5,114 bases of DNA, taken from NCBI GenBank assembly GCA_945957245.1, contig CAMFLD010000230.1, forward strand, positions 1-5,114, read 5' to 3'. Source of the stretch: an uncultured Flavobacterium sp. (GTDB lineage: Bacteria > Bacteroidota > Bacteroidia > Flavobacteriales > Flavobacteriaceae). This document shows positions 1-5,114 of this stretch, in pieces. Both the position numbers and the translations under genes were made by a program. The notes under the pieces are model-generated. The model was not told the DNA's origin, did no database searches, and was given only the letters and a program-made list of their open reading frames with translations. Each line of letters starts with the position of its first letter. Positions within the stretch are counted from its first letter, which is position 1.

Positions 1-574
1 CGCTAACATTTCTGAATATTCTGAATTGAGGTGCAATACCAGCAACTAATCCACCATTCCATTCGGTTTTGGTTTGTGGTCCTATTCCTGGAGTCATACG
101 TGATATTTGACCTCCTAAATGGAATAATAAACCAAATCTTCCGGCTTGGTTTTGGATATCGAATAAACGGGTAAGATTTACAACACCTTCAGCTGAGAAC
201 TGGTGATGCTGCATTTGGAATGGTAAACTTCCAGAGTTATTTTGTTCCTGAAGATTATCTGCACTTAAGTTAACTTTTACCCCAAATTTTGGGCTAAACA
301 TATATCTTGCACCTACGCCAACATGGTTAATGGTAAAACCACCAAAAAACTTACCGGGATTGTTTCCATAGTATCCATCAGTATAGGGTTTTGAACCTTT
401 TGACTGACCCACTTCAGCTTCAACAGACCATCTGTTAAAAGTTTCCCCTTTAAGTTCGGTATCTGGTTCCGCTGCAACAAGGTCTAACGCAGGCTTGTTT
501 TTTTTGTCTTTCTGCGCATTTGCCGTAACGGAAAGGCACAGGAAAGGTATTAATAGTAGTAAGCTTTTCTTCAT
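1..574 (-). CDS. OmpA-like outer-membrane beta-barrel protein, partial (C-terminus off the left edge)
   Basis: Reading leftwards from ATG at 574, an uninterrupted frame gives 191 codons before the window edge. Residues 1-20 are a classic Sec signal peptide: MKK, a leucine-rich core, then an ANA signal-peptidase I site before Q21. A short charged linker (about 21-45) follows. From about W49 the sequence shows alternating aromatic/hydrophobic strands typical of a barrel, such as NRWSVEAEVG, HVGVGARYMF and FGVKVNLSAD, and then a GLLFHLGGQ strand. This matches the N-terminal barrel of the OmpA-family envelope proteins common in Flavobacteriia. In that family a periplasmic peptidoglycan-binding OmpA domain usually follows the barrel; here it would lie beyond the window, so it is inferred. 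The likely role is an outer-membrane structural protein linking membrane and cell wall. It lies 105 bases downstream of the channel gene on the same strand, with its own promoter. A porin-like protein without the OmpA domain is the main alternative. Confidence 0.85.
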   Translation of the reverse strand, partial: MKKSLLLLIPFLCLSVTANAQKDKKNKPALDLVAAEPDTELKGETFNRWSVEAEVGQSKGSKPYTDGYYGNNPGKFFGGFTINHVGVGARYMFSPKFGVKVNLSADNLQEQNNSGSLPFQMQHHQFSAEGVVNLTRLFDIQNQAGRFGLLFHLGGQISRMTPGIGPQTKTEWNGGLVAGIAPQFRIFRNVS

Positions 575-615
575 AGGGTAAGATTTGTAATTACTAATAG
601 AATGTTAAACTGTTA

Positions 616-645
616 CAAATATAAATGTTTCCAGTTAATACACAA
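616..645 (-). promoter_or_regulatory. Bacteroidota-type promoter for the OmpA-like gene
   Basis: On the minus strand TATATTTG (623 to 616) matches the -7 consensus TAnnTTTG, and TTG (645 to 643) lies 19 bases upstream as the -33 element. This is the best-formed promoter in the window. It predicts a transcript start near 609-611 and a leader of about 35 bases. It lies wholly in the gap after the channel stop codon, so the OmpA-like gene does not depend on read-through. Confidence 0.75.
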
Positions 646-679
646 TTTTTTTGCGTTTTATTAAGCGGAATATAAGGGT

Positions 680-1939
680 TTATTCTACAAAACCATTTTT
701 GCCCGACGGCATCTCGTATATTTCCAAATCAAAATATTTTACTGATGCAAAAACATGGTCAAAAATATCTGCCATTATGTATTCATAATTTTCAAACCGT
801 TTATCACTTGAAAAGGTATAAATTTCCAAAGGAACTCCCTGTGGCGTAGGTTGTAACTGACGGCAAAGCAATATCATGTCCTTATTTAATCCCGGATATT
901 GGCTCAGGTATTGCGTTATGTATTTTCTGAATAAACCAAAGTTGGTCATATTACGCCCGTTTATTAAAACCGATTTATCAATATTATGCGCCGCATTGAA
1001 TCGGTCGATATCATTTTGACGTAGTTCAATATATTCGGAAACCAGTTGGATTTTCTTCAAATCCTTAAGTTCATCTTCACTTAAAAAACGTATGCTGCTG
1101 GTTTTAATTAGTACATATCTTTTGATTCGTCTTCCGTCTGAATTCAACATCCCGCGCCAGTTTCTGAAGGAATCCGAAATCATGCTGTAGGTTGGGATAG
1201 TTGTGGTGGTGTTATCAAAGTTTCGAACTTTTACGGTAGCCAGGTTGATTTCGATTACATCCCCGTCTGCGCCAAATTTGTCAAAGGTAATCCAGTCACC
1301 AATACGCACCATATCATTTAGGGAAACCTGAACACTTGCCACAAATCCAAGGATTGTATCTCTGAAAATCAAAATGATAATTGCAGAAACGGCTCCAAAA
1401 GTACCTAACATGGTCGTTGTTGTGATATCAAATATTTTGGAAACCACAAAAATGAAAGCAAATATCCAAAGGACAATCATAATTACCTGAATGTAACTGT
1501 CAATCGGTTTATCGCTGTATTTGTGGTCCTGTTTTAAATAATCTCTTAGTGCGTTTAAAATGGTTTTGATAATCCATAAACTCAACAATACTATATAAAT
1601 CGCAACCAGTTTTCCAAAAATGGCTTCCCAATACACAAAATTTTCGAGTATAATAGGCACACATTTGTAAATGAATAAAAGTGGGATAAGATGTGCTATA
1701 TATTTGGCTGTTTTATTGGAAACCAACAAATCATCAAAGCGGGTTTTAGTTCTTCTGGCGATAATAATCATTGACCTTACGAGTACAAACCGAAAGACTC
1801 TGTATATAAAATAGGCCAATACAGCCAGAATGAAAATATTAACTGCCAGACTAAGGTAGGCCGAGATTGTTTCGCCTAAATCAAGCTTTTTTAGGAGCGG
1901 ATAACACCAATTAAATATTTTCTCTACGAATTTGTGCAT
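680..1939 (-). CDS. ybdG: YbdG/MscS-family mechanosensitive ion channel
   Basis: A complete 419-residue protein, close to the length of E. coli YbdG (about 415 aa). It should be an inner-membrane channel that opens on membrane tension and releases solutes during osmotic downshock. Five hydrophobic segments are visible at about 25-60, 80-98, 107-130, 147-170 and 177-205. The last is the MscS-type pore helix, with glycines and alanines (LGTFGAV, then ILGFVASVQ). It runs into the MscS beta domain (NDMVRIGDWI, 208-217; FGADGDVIEI, 222-231; VKVRNFDNTTTTIPTY, 236-251). Family-specific YbdG signatures follow: DSFRNWRGM (256-264), GRRIKR (269-274), a TNFG..RKY segment (332-340), CRQLQPTPQGVPLEIY (359-374) and ADIFDHVFA (390-398). 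The start is one base after the DUF3817 stop (TAA, A, ATG), implying one operon and probable translational coupling. Family assignment is firm. True orthology to E. coli YbdG rather than a paralogue is likely but not proven. Confidence 0.93.
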   Translation of the reverse strand: MHKFVEKIFNWCYPLLKKLDLGETISAYLSLAVNIFILAVLAYFIYRVFRFVLVRSMIIIARRTKTRFDDLLVSNKTAKYIAHLIPLLFIYKCVPIILENFVYWEAIFGKLVAIYIVLLSLWIIKTILNALRDYLKQDHKYSDKPIDSYIQVIMIVLWIFAFIFVVSKIFDITTTTMLGTFGAVSAIIILIFRDTILGFVASVQVSLNDMVRIGDWITFDKFGADGDVIEINLATVKVRNFDNTTTTIPTYSMISDSFRNWRGMLNSDGRRIKRYVLIKTSSIRFLSEDELKDLKKIQLVSEYIELRQNDIDRFNAAHNIDKSVLINGRNMTNFGLFRKYITQYLSQYPGLNKDMILLCRQLQPTPQGVPLEIYTFSSDKRFENYEYIMADIFDHVFASVKYFDLEIYEMPSGKNGFVE

Positions 1940-1940
1940 T

Positions 1941-2216
1941 TTACAGGTATTTTTTCTCTACATAAAAGGTTCCAAATGGAAGCCACGGGGCAATTTGAAC
2001 TACAGCAAACTCTTTGTTAGTCCAGTTTTGTTTTTTCCAAATAATAAAAGCAAGCACTACATAAGAGATAAATAATAAACCATGAGCCATTCCGATTGGG
2101 AATAGTAACGATTTGTATAACTCGGGATTTTGCTTTTTGATTACAAGCATATTGAAAAACAATACTAAATAGGAAATGCCTTCAGCAATGGCAGCGAACT
2201 TAAATAATTTGGTCAT
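1941..2216 (-). CDS. DUF3817 small integral membrane protein
   Basis: A 91-residue protein starting MTKLFKFAAIAEGISYLVLF. The features resemble the DUF3817 (YdzA-like) membrane family: FKFAAIAEGISYL at 5-17, GMAHGLLFISY at 42-52, and the C-terminal W-LPFGTFYVEKK at 78-89. Hydrophobic segments at about 8-26, 38-60 and 70-84 suggest three membrane passes. The molecular function of the family is unknown. An in-frame ATG 13 codons upstream (2255) is possible, but the promoter -7 element at 2234-2241 lies between the two ATGs, so a transcript from it would not contain the upstream one; the extra residues also precede the family-like region. I therefore prefer 2216. The stop codon is one base before the channel start, so it is the first gene of a two-gene operon. 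Confidence 0.85.
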   Translation of the reverse strand: MTKLFKFAAIAEGISYLVLFFNMLVIKKQNPELYKSLLFPIGMAHGLLFISYVVLAFIIWKKQNWTNKEFAVVQIAPWLPFGTFYVEKKYL

Positions 2217-2233
2217 TGGTGTTTTATTTGCTA

Positions 2234-2241
2234 CAAAAATA
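2234..2241 (-). promoter_or_regulatory. Probable -7 element for the DUF3817-channel operon
   Basis: TATTTTTG on the minus strand fits TAnnTTTG. No TTG lies at the usual distance upstream; a TTG is present only 11 bases away, and the expected place reads TTA. The -33 element is therefore weak or absent. The predicted start near 2227-2229 gives a leader of only about 11-13 bases before the ATG at 2216. It serves as evidence for choosing that start. Confidence 0.5.
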
Positions 2242-2285
2242 ACGAATATCCTCAATTATATAAGGCTCGGAATGATAAAGAAATT

Positions 2286-2293
2286 TACTTTTG
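2286..2293 (+). promoter_or_regulatory. Probable -7 element for the DUF6155-type gene
   Basis: TACTTTTG fits TAnnTTTG and ends only five bases before the ATG at 2299. A transcript starting the usual five to seven bases downstream would begin at or next to the start codon, so the mRNA may be leaderless or nearly so. No clear TTG -33 element is seen 17-23 bases upstream. It is divergent from the element at 2234-2241, with about 44 bases between them. Confidence 0.5.
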
Positions 2294-2298
2294 CCATT

Positions 2299-2823
2299 AT
2301 GAGTAAACGTGATTTAAAAAAATACCTTAATGAATTGAGCAAAGAACAATTGGAAGAACAGTTGTTTGAATTGTATGAGAAATTTAAAGAGGTTAAAACG
2401 TACTATGATTTTGCTTTTAATCCCAATGAAGATAAGCTGATTAATGAAGCCAAAGTCAAAATAGCTAATGAATATTTTCCCGCCCGAGGCAAAAGAGCCA
2501 AAATGAGGCGTTCCGTAGCACAAAAGTATATCAGGCACTTTATTACACTGGGTGTTGATGTAAGCCTTGTAGCCGATTTAATGCTTTTTAATCTGGAAAC
2601 CGCCCAAAGATACTCGACCAAACGACAGGTCAAACAGGAAGCATTTTTCAAAAGCATACTGACAATGTATATTCAGGCAGTAAATTTTATGATTGAAAAT
2701 GCCATTCTTAGCGCCTTTTTAGAAAGAGTAGTGGAAGTAAAAGAGGAAGCCAATCGTCAAAATTGGATGAATAAAGAAGAATTCAACAATTTTGTTGAAA
2801 AAGTTGATGATAATTTTATGTAA
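2299..2823 (+). CDS. DUF6155-type protein of unknown function
   Basis: A 174-residue soluble protein starting MSKRDLKKYLNELSKEQLEEQ. I recognise the pattern as that of the flavobacterial DUF6155 family: an acidic, helical N-terminus with ELYEKFKEVKTYYDFAFNPNED at about 24-45, a basic stretch (RGKRAKMRRSVAQKYIRHF, 63-81), then a helical region with LGVDVSLVADLMLFNLETAQRYS (84-106). No signal peptide or membrane segment is seen, so it is probably cytoplasmic. The basic patch could bind nucleic acid, but that is only inference. The frame stays open back to an ATG at 2176, and there is another ATG at 2272. I choose 2299 because the family-like sequence begins there and a -7 promoter element lies just upstream at 2286-2293; the earlier starts would run back across the divergent promoters and, for 2176, into the oppositely oriented DUF3817 gene. 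The helicase gene follows 65 bases downstream on the same strand. Confidence 0.8.
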   Translation: MSKRDLKKYLNELSKEQLEEQLFELYEKFKEVKTYYDFAFNPNEDKLINEAKVKIANEYFPARGKRAKMRRSVAQKYIRHFITLGVDVSLVADLMLFNLETAQRYSTKRQVKQEAFFKSILTMYIQAVNFMIENAILSAFLERVVEVKEEANRQNWMNKEEFNNFVEKVDDNFM

Positions 2824-2838
2824 ATAAGCGATTTAATT

Positions 2839-2869
2839 TTGGGATAAGCATTTTTTAGGTGTACTTTTG
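2839..2869 (+). promoter_or_regulatory. Bacteroidota-type promoter for the DEAH-box helicase gene
   Basis: TTG (2839-2841), a 20-base spacer and TACTTTTG (2862-2869) match the TTG/TAnnTTTG consensus. The predicted start near 2875 leaves about 14 bases of leader before the ATG at 2889. The -7 element overlaps the codons following the alternative ATG at 2859, arguing against that start. Confidence 0.65.
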
Positions 2870-2888
2870 CAAAATCGTAAAAATTGCC

Positions 2889-4421
2889 ATGTCTCATAAA
2901 GATTTCATTCCCGAAATTGAAGAAAAAAAGGAGCTTTACAGCTACCAAAAGGGCGATATTGACAAAATTTTTAACCGCCTGGATAATGCGCCAAGCGATC
3001 ATCATTTACTGTATCAGCTTCCAACAGGTGGCGGGAAAACAGTAATTTTCTCAGAAATTGTAAGACGTTATCTGTCGCAGCACGACAAAAAAGTAGTTGT
3101 ATTAACTCATCGCATTGAGCTTTGCAAACAGACTTCCAAAATGTTAAAAGGTTTTGGGGTTAAAAACAAAATCATCAACAGCAATATCAAAGAATTACCC
3201 GATCAGGATGAATATTCCTGTTTCGTAGCGATGGTTGAAACCTTAAAAAACCGCCTCAATGATGAAAAACTGATGATAGACAATGTTGGTCTGGTAATTA
3301 TAGACGAAGCGCATTATAATTCGTTCCGAAAATTATTGAGCCAATTCAAAAAATCCTTCATACTCGGAGTTACAGCAACCCCTTTGAGTTCCAATATAAA
3401 ACTCCCAATGCATCATAATTATGATGAACTCATAGTTGGTGACACCATTCAATCCCTTATTGATAATGGATTTTTGGCAAAAGCTACTACTTACAGTTAT
3501 GACGTTGGATTAACATCTTTAAAGGTTGGAATCAACGGTGATTATACAGTTAAATCTTCCGATGACTTGTATATGAATATGGTAATGCAGGAAAAATTAC
3601 TGCATGCATATACTGAAAAGTCGTTGGGCAAGAAAACTTTAATTTTTAACAACGGGATCAATACATCCTTATACGTATATGATACCTTTAGGGAAGCAGG
3701 TTTTGATATCAGGCATTTGGATAATACAACATCCGTTGAAGACCGTAAAGAAATCTTGCAATGGTTCAAAAAAACACCGGACGCTATATTGACTTCAGTT
3801 GGAATCCTTACCACCGGATTTGATGAGCCAACTGTGGAAAGTATTATACTGAATCGGGCAACCAAATCATTGACATTGTATTTCCAAATGATTGGCCGTG
3901 GTTCCAGAAAACTTCCTAACAAAGACAGTTTTATTGTTATCGATTTAGGAAACAATGCATTACGCTTCGGATTATGGAATGATCCTGTAGATTGGCAGCA
4001 TATTTTTAAATCACCTGAATATTACCTGGAAAGTTTGCGGGATGATGCCGAAATTGAATTCAATTTCAAATATTCAATGCCTGAAGCGATTCGTAAAATG
4101 TTTTCCAAAACAGCCGATGTTACTATGGATATCGATGAGGAATTCAAAAAAACAGTGGCTCAAAATAAACGTTCCAAAGAAGTTCTCGAAAAATCAATAA
4201 ATCAGCATGCATTAATGTGCGTAGAAAACTCAAAGGATTTGCATCAGGCCAGATTATTATCAAAATTATTATCAGATGATATTGAAAGTCGTGTAAAAAG
4301 ATTCGTAAGCTGTTTAGGAAAAACCAGTAAAAATTATCGGGAATGGCTTATTGATGATTATAAAAACAAACTAAGTTTAGCCATTGGCAAAAAGTTTAGA
4401 GAACTTAACTTAGCTGATTGA
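2889..4421 (+). CDS. Superfamily 2 DEAD/DEAH-box helicase (COG1061-like)
   Basis: A 510-residue ATP-dependent helicase or translocase, presumably acting on DNA or RNA in the cytoplasm. Motifs in order: a Q-like LYSYQKGDI at 16-24; Walker A PTGGGKT (45-51); motif Ia VVVLTHRIEL (69-78); motif II DEAH (139-142); motif III TATP (162-165); motif IV region KTLIFNNG (249-256); motif V region GILTTGFDEP (305-314); motif VI QMIGRGSR (333-340). All catalytic residues appear intact. After about 365 comes a mostly helical, charged region of about 145 residues that I cannot assign; it has only two cysteines and no zinc-finger pattern. The two RecA lobes resemble SSL2/RadD-type enzymes, but I do not see enough to name it RadD. 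The start at 2889 is preferred over the in-frame ATG at 2859 because the promoter -7 element overlaps the latter. It lies 65 bases after the DUF6155-type gene. Substrate and pathway are unknown; repair is the most general guess. Confidence 0.9.
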   Translation: MSHKDFIPEIEEKKELYSYQKGDIDKIFNRLDNAPSDHHLLYQLPTGGGKTVIFSEIVRRYLSQHDKKVVVLTHRIELCKQTSKMLKGFGVKNKIINSNIKELPDQDEYSCFVAMVETLKNRLNDEKLMIDNVGLVIIDEAHYNSFRKLLSQFKKSFILGVTATPLSSNIKLPMHHNYDELIVGDTIQSLIDNGFLAKATTYSYDVGLTSLKVGINGDYTVKSSDDLYMNMVMQEKLLHAYTEKSLGKKTLIFNNGINTSLYVYDTFREAGFDIRHLDNTTSVEDRKEILQWFKKTPDAILTSVGILTTGFDEPTVESIILNRATKSLTLYFQMIGRGSRKLPNKDSFIVIDLGNNALRFGLWNDPVDWQHIFKSPEYYLESLRDDAEIEFNFKYSMPEAIRKMFSKTADVTMDIDEEFKKTVAQNKRSKEVLEKSINQHALMCVENSKDLHQARLLSKLLSDDIESRVKRFVSCLGKTSKNYREWLIDDYKNKLSLAIGKKFRELNLAD

Positions 4422-4423
4422 TT

Positions 4424-4450
4424 ACTTCATAAGAAGTCTTTTTATATTTT
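4424..4450 (+). terminator. Weak intrinsic terminator after the helicase gene
   Basis: Three bases after the stop codon, ACTTC (4424-4428) and GAAGT (4433-4437) form a five-base-pair stem with an ATAA loop, followed by a T-rich run (CTTTTTATATTTT). The stem is short and AT-rich, so termination may be inefficient. Its position and the T tract support the call. Confidence 0.45.
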
Positions 4451-4570
4451 GATTATCATTATTTTAAATTATAATAAAATCCAAATTAGCTACATATATA
4501 AATGAACTATAATTTATATTATGTAAAATAGAATTTTTTAAAATACAACCTATTCTTGGAGCTGGTTTAG

Positions 4571-4590
4571 TTGTTAAATGTTTTTAACAA
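4571..4590. repeat. Perfect inverted repeat upstream of the cyclic-nucleotide-binding gene
   Basis: TTGTTAA (4571-4577) and TTAACAA (4584-4590) are exact inverted arms around a six-base centre. The repeat lies about 28 bases upstream of the proposed -7 element and about 50 bases upstream of the predicted transcript start, a position suitable for a dimeric regulator. There is no long T tract after it, so it is less likely to be a terminator. No specific regulator can be named. Confidence 0.4.
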
Positions 4591-4617
4591 TTGGCTTCCT
4601 CATCTCATAAGCTTTAC

Positions 4618-4625
4618 TAATTTTG
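4618..4625 (+). promoter_or_regulatory. Probable -7 element for the cyclic-nucleotide-binding gene
   Basis: TAATTTTG fits TAnnTTTG. The nearest upstream TTG (4591-4593) is 24 bases away, slightly longer than usual, so the -33 element is uncertain. The predicted start near 4631 gives a leader of about 18 bases. Confidence 0.5.
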
Positions 4626-4648
4626 TACATCACAATTATCAAAAACAA

Positions 4649-5114
4649 ATGAGTAATTCGATTGCTGAAAATATCGCTAACTTTTTAAAGGAATACGCAC
4701 CATTTAATTATTTGTCGCATGATGAATTAATTCAGGTTGCTACAAGTATTGGCGTTGTGAATTTGGACAAACATAAAACCTTATTCCAAATTAATGATAA
4801 GCTTCATGACAGCTTTTATGTTGTGGCATCAGGCGTTATTAATCTGACTGTTATTGCTGATGCTGAAGAAACGCTTCTCAATAAATGTTATCCCGGTGAT
4901 GTTTTTGGTTTGCGTCCTTTTTTTGCTAAAAACAATTACATGATGACTGCCAAAGCTCGTGAAGACAGTATTGTTTATGCAATCCCAATTGCCAGCTTCA
5001 AACCATTTGTTGCCCAAAACCCACAAGTATTAGACTTTTTACTTGAGAGTTTTGCTACGAATACCCGTAATCCGTTTGATAGAGAAAATCGCGGAAAACT
5101 GATAACCGACAACG
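4649..5114 (+). CDS. Cyclic-nucleotide-binding domain protein, probable DUF294/CBS signalling protein, partial
   Basis: The frame opens at ATG 4649 (MSNSIAENIANFLKEYAPF) and is still open at the right edge after 155 codons. Residues about 10-135 form a Crp/cNMP-binding beta-roll: FNYLSHDELIQVA (19-31), FQINDKLHDSFYVVASGVINLTV (46-68), then CYPGDVFGLRPFFAKNNYMMTAKARED (80-106) and VYAIPIASFKPFV (109-121). The GDVFGLRP and NY...AKA..E...YAIP pattern resembles the N-terminus of the DUF294 proteins common in Flavobacteriia, which continue with two CBS domains and a nucleotidyltransferase-like domain. That continuation is inferred and lies outside the window. The roll lacks the GE....RSA phosphate-binding motif of true cAMP receptors (the corresponding segment has GLRP and then AKA), so it may bind another ligand or none. 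A Crp/Fnr regulator with a C-terminal helix-turn-helix is the main alternative. The start has an A-rich upstream region (AAAAACAA) and no Shine-Dalgarno sequence. Confidence 0.75.
   Translation, partial: MSNSIAENIANFLKEYAPFNYLSHDELIQVATSIGVVNLDKHKTLFQINDKLHDSFYVVASGVINLTVIADAEETLLNKCYPGDVFGLRPFFAKNNYMMTAKAREDSIVYAIPIASFKPFVAQNPQVLDFLLESFATNTRNPFDRENRGKLITDN

Noticed and set aside
2314..2657. Two overlapping minus-strand open frames opposite the DUF6155-type gene
   Set aside because: They are antisense to a well-supported coding frame, show no family-like pattern, and have no promoter of their own. They are shadows of the AT-rich codon usage.
2757..3005. Minus-strand open frame spanning the DUF6155-helicase junction
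   Set aside because: It overlaps two real genes and the helicase promoter, and the translation is of low complexity with no recognisable motif.
3542..3955. Minus-strand 137-codon open frame inside the helicase gene
   Set aside because: The plus-strand frame here carries helicase motifs IV-VI; the antisense translation resembles no protein and is a shadow.
2889..4421. Helicase as part of a defence island or restriction system
   Set aside because: Neighbours are housekeeping-type or unknown conserved genes, with no nuclease, methyltransferase or mobile element in the window.
4440..4560. AT-rich stretch with imperfect palindromes, considered as a small RNA, att site or mobile-element remnant
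   Set aside because: The near-symmetry is what very high AT content produces by chance. There is no flanking duplication, integrase gene or stable hairpin.
4578..4610. Ten-codon open frame (MFLTIGFLIS) before the cyclic-nucleotide-binding gene, as a leader peptide
   Set aside because: It lies upstream of the predicted promoter -7 element at 4618-4625, so it would not be on the transcript, and its ATG falls in the centre of the palindrome.
4829..5026. Minus-strand open frame inside the cyclic-nucleotide-binding gene
   Set aside because: It is antisense to the conserved beta-roll sequence and has no supporting signal.

Overview
The window looks like ordinary chromosome from a Flavobacterium-like member of the Bacteroidota. 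Four things point there: the low GC content; promoters of the TTG-N19/20-TAnnTTTG type; A-rich start regions without clear Shine-Dalgarno sequences; and proteins typical of Flavobacteriia (an OmpA-type envelope barrel, a DUF6155-type protein, and a cyclic-nucleotide-binding protein of the DUF294/CBS kind). I see no insertion sequence, integrase, phage gene, CRISPR array, tRNA or rRNA.

Layout: the left half (1-2216) is transcribed leftwards. Read in that direction it holds a small DUF3817 membrane protein, a YbdG/MscS-type mechanosensitive channel whose start lies one base after the DUF3817 stop, and then an outer-membrane OmpA-like barrel protein. The barrel gene has its own well-formed promoter and runs off the left edge. 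The right half (2299-5114) is transcribed rightwards: a DUF6155-type protein of unknown function, a superfamily 2 DEAH-box helicase with its own promoter, an AT-rich gap of 227 bases with a weak terminator hairpin and a perfect inverted repeat, and the first 155 codons of the cyclic-nucleotide-binding protein. The two halves diverge from an 82-base intergenic region (2217-2298) that carries a promoter element for each direction.

Genes working together: DUF3817 and the channel are almost certainly one transcript, both for the inner membrane, and the channel presumably protects against hypo-osmotic shock. The OmpA-like protein is an envelope structural protein, but its own promoter argues against obligatory co-expression with the channel. 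The DUF6155 gene and the helicase are close and co-oriented, but the helicase promoter lets them be expressed separately, and a shared task is only a guess.

I did not find a convincing undescribed system. The items most worth a second look are the unassigned C-terminal third of the helicase, the possibly leaderless DUF6155 transcript, and the palindrome upstream of the cyclic-nucleotide-binding gene.
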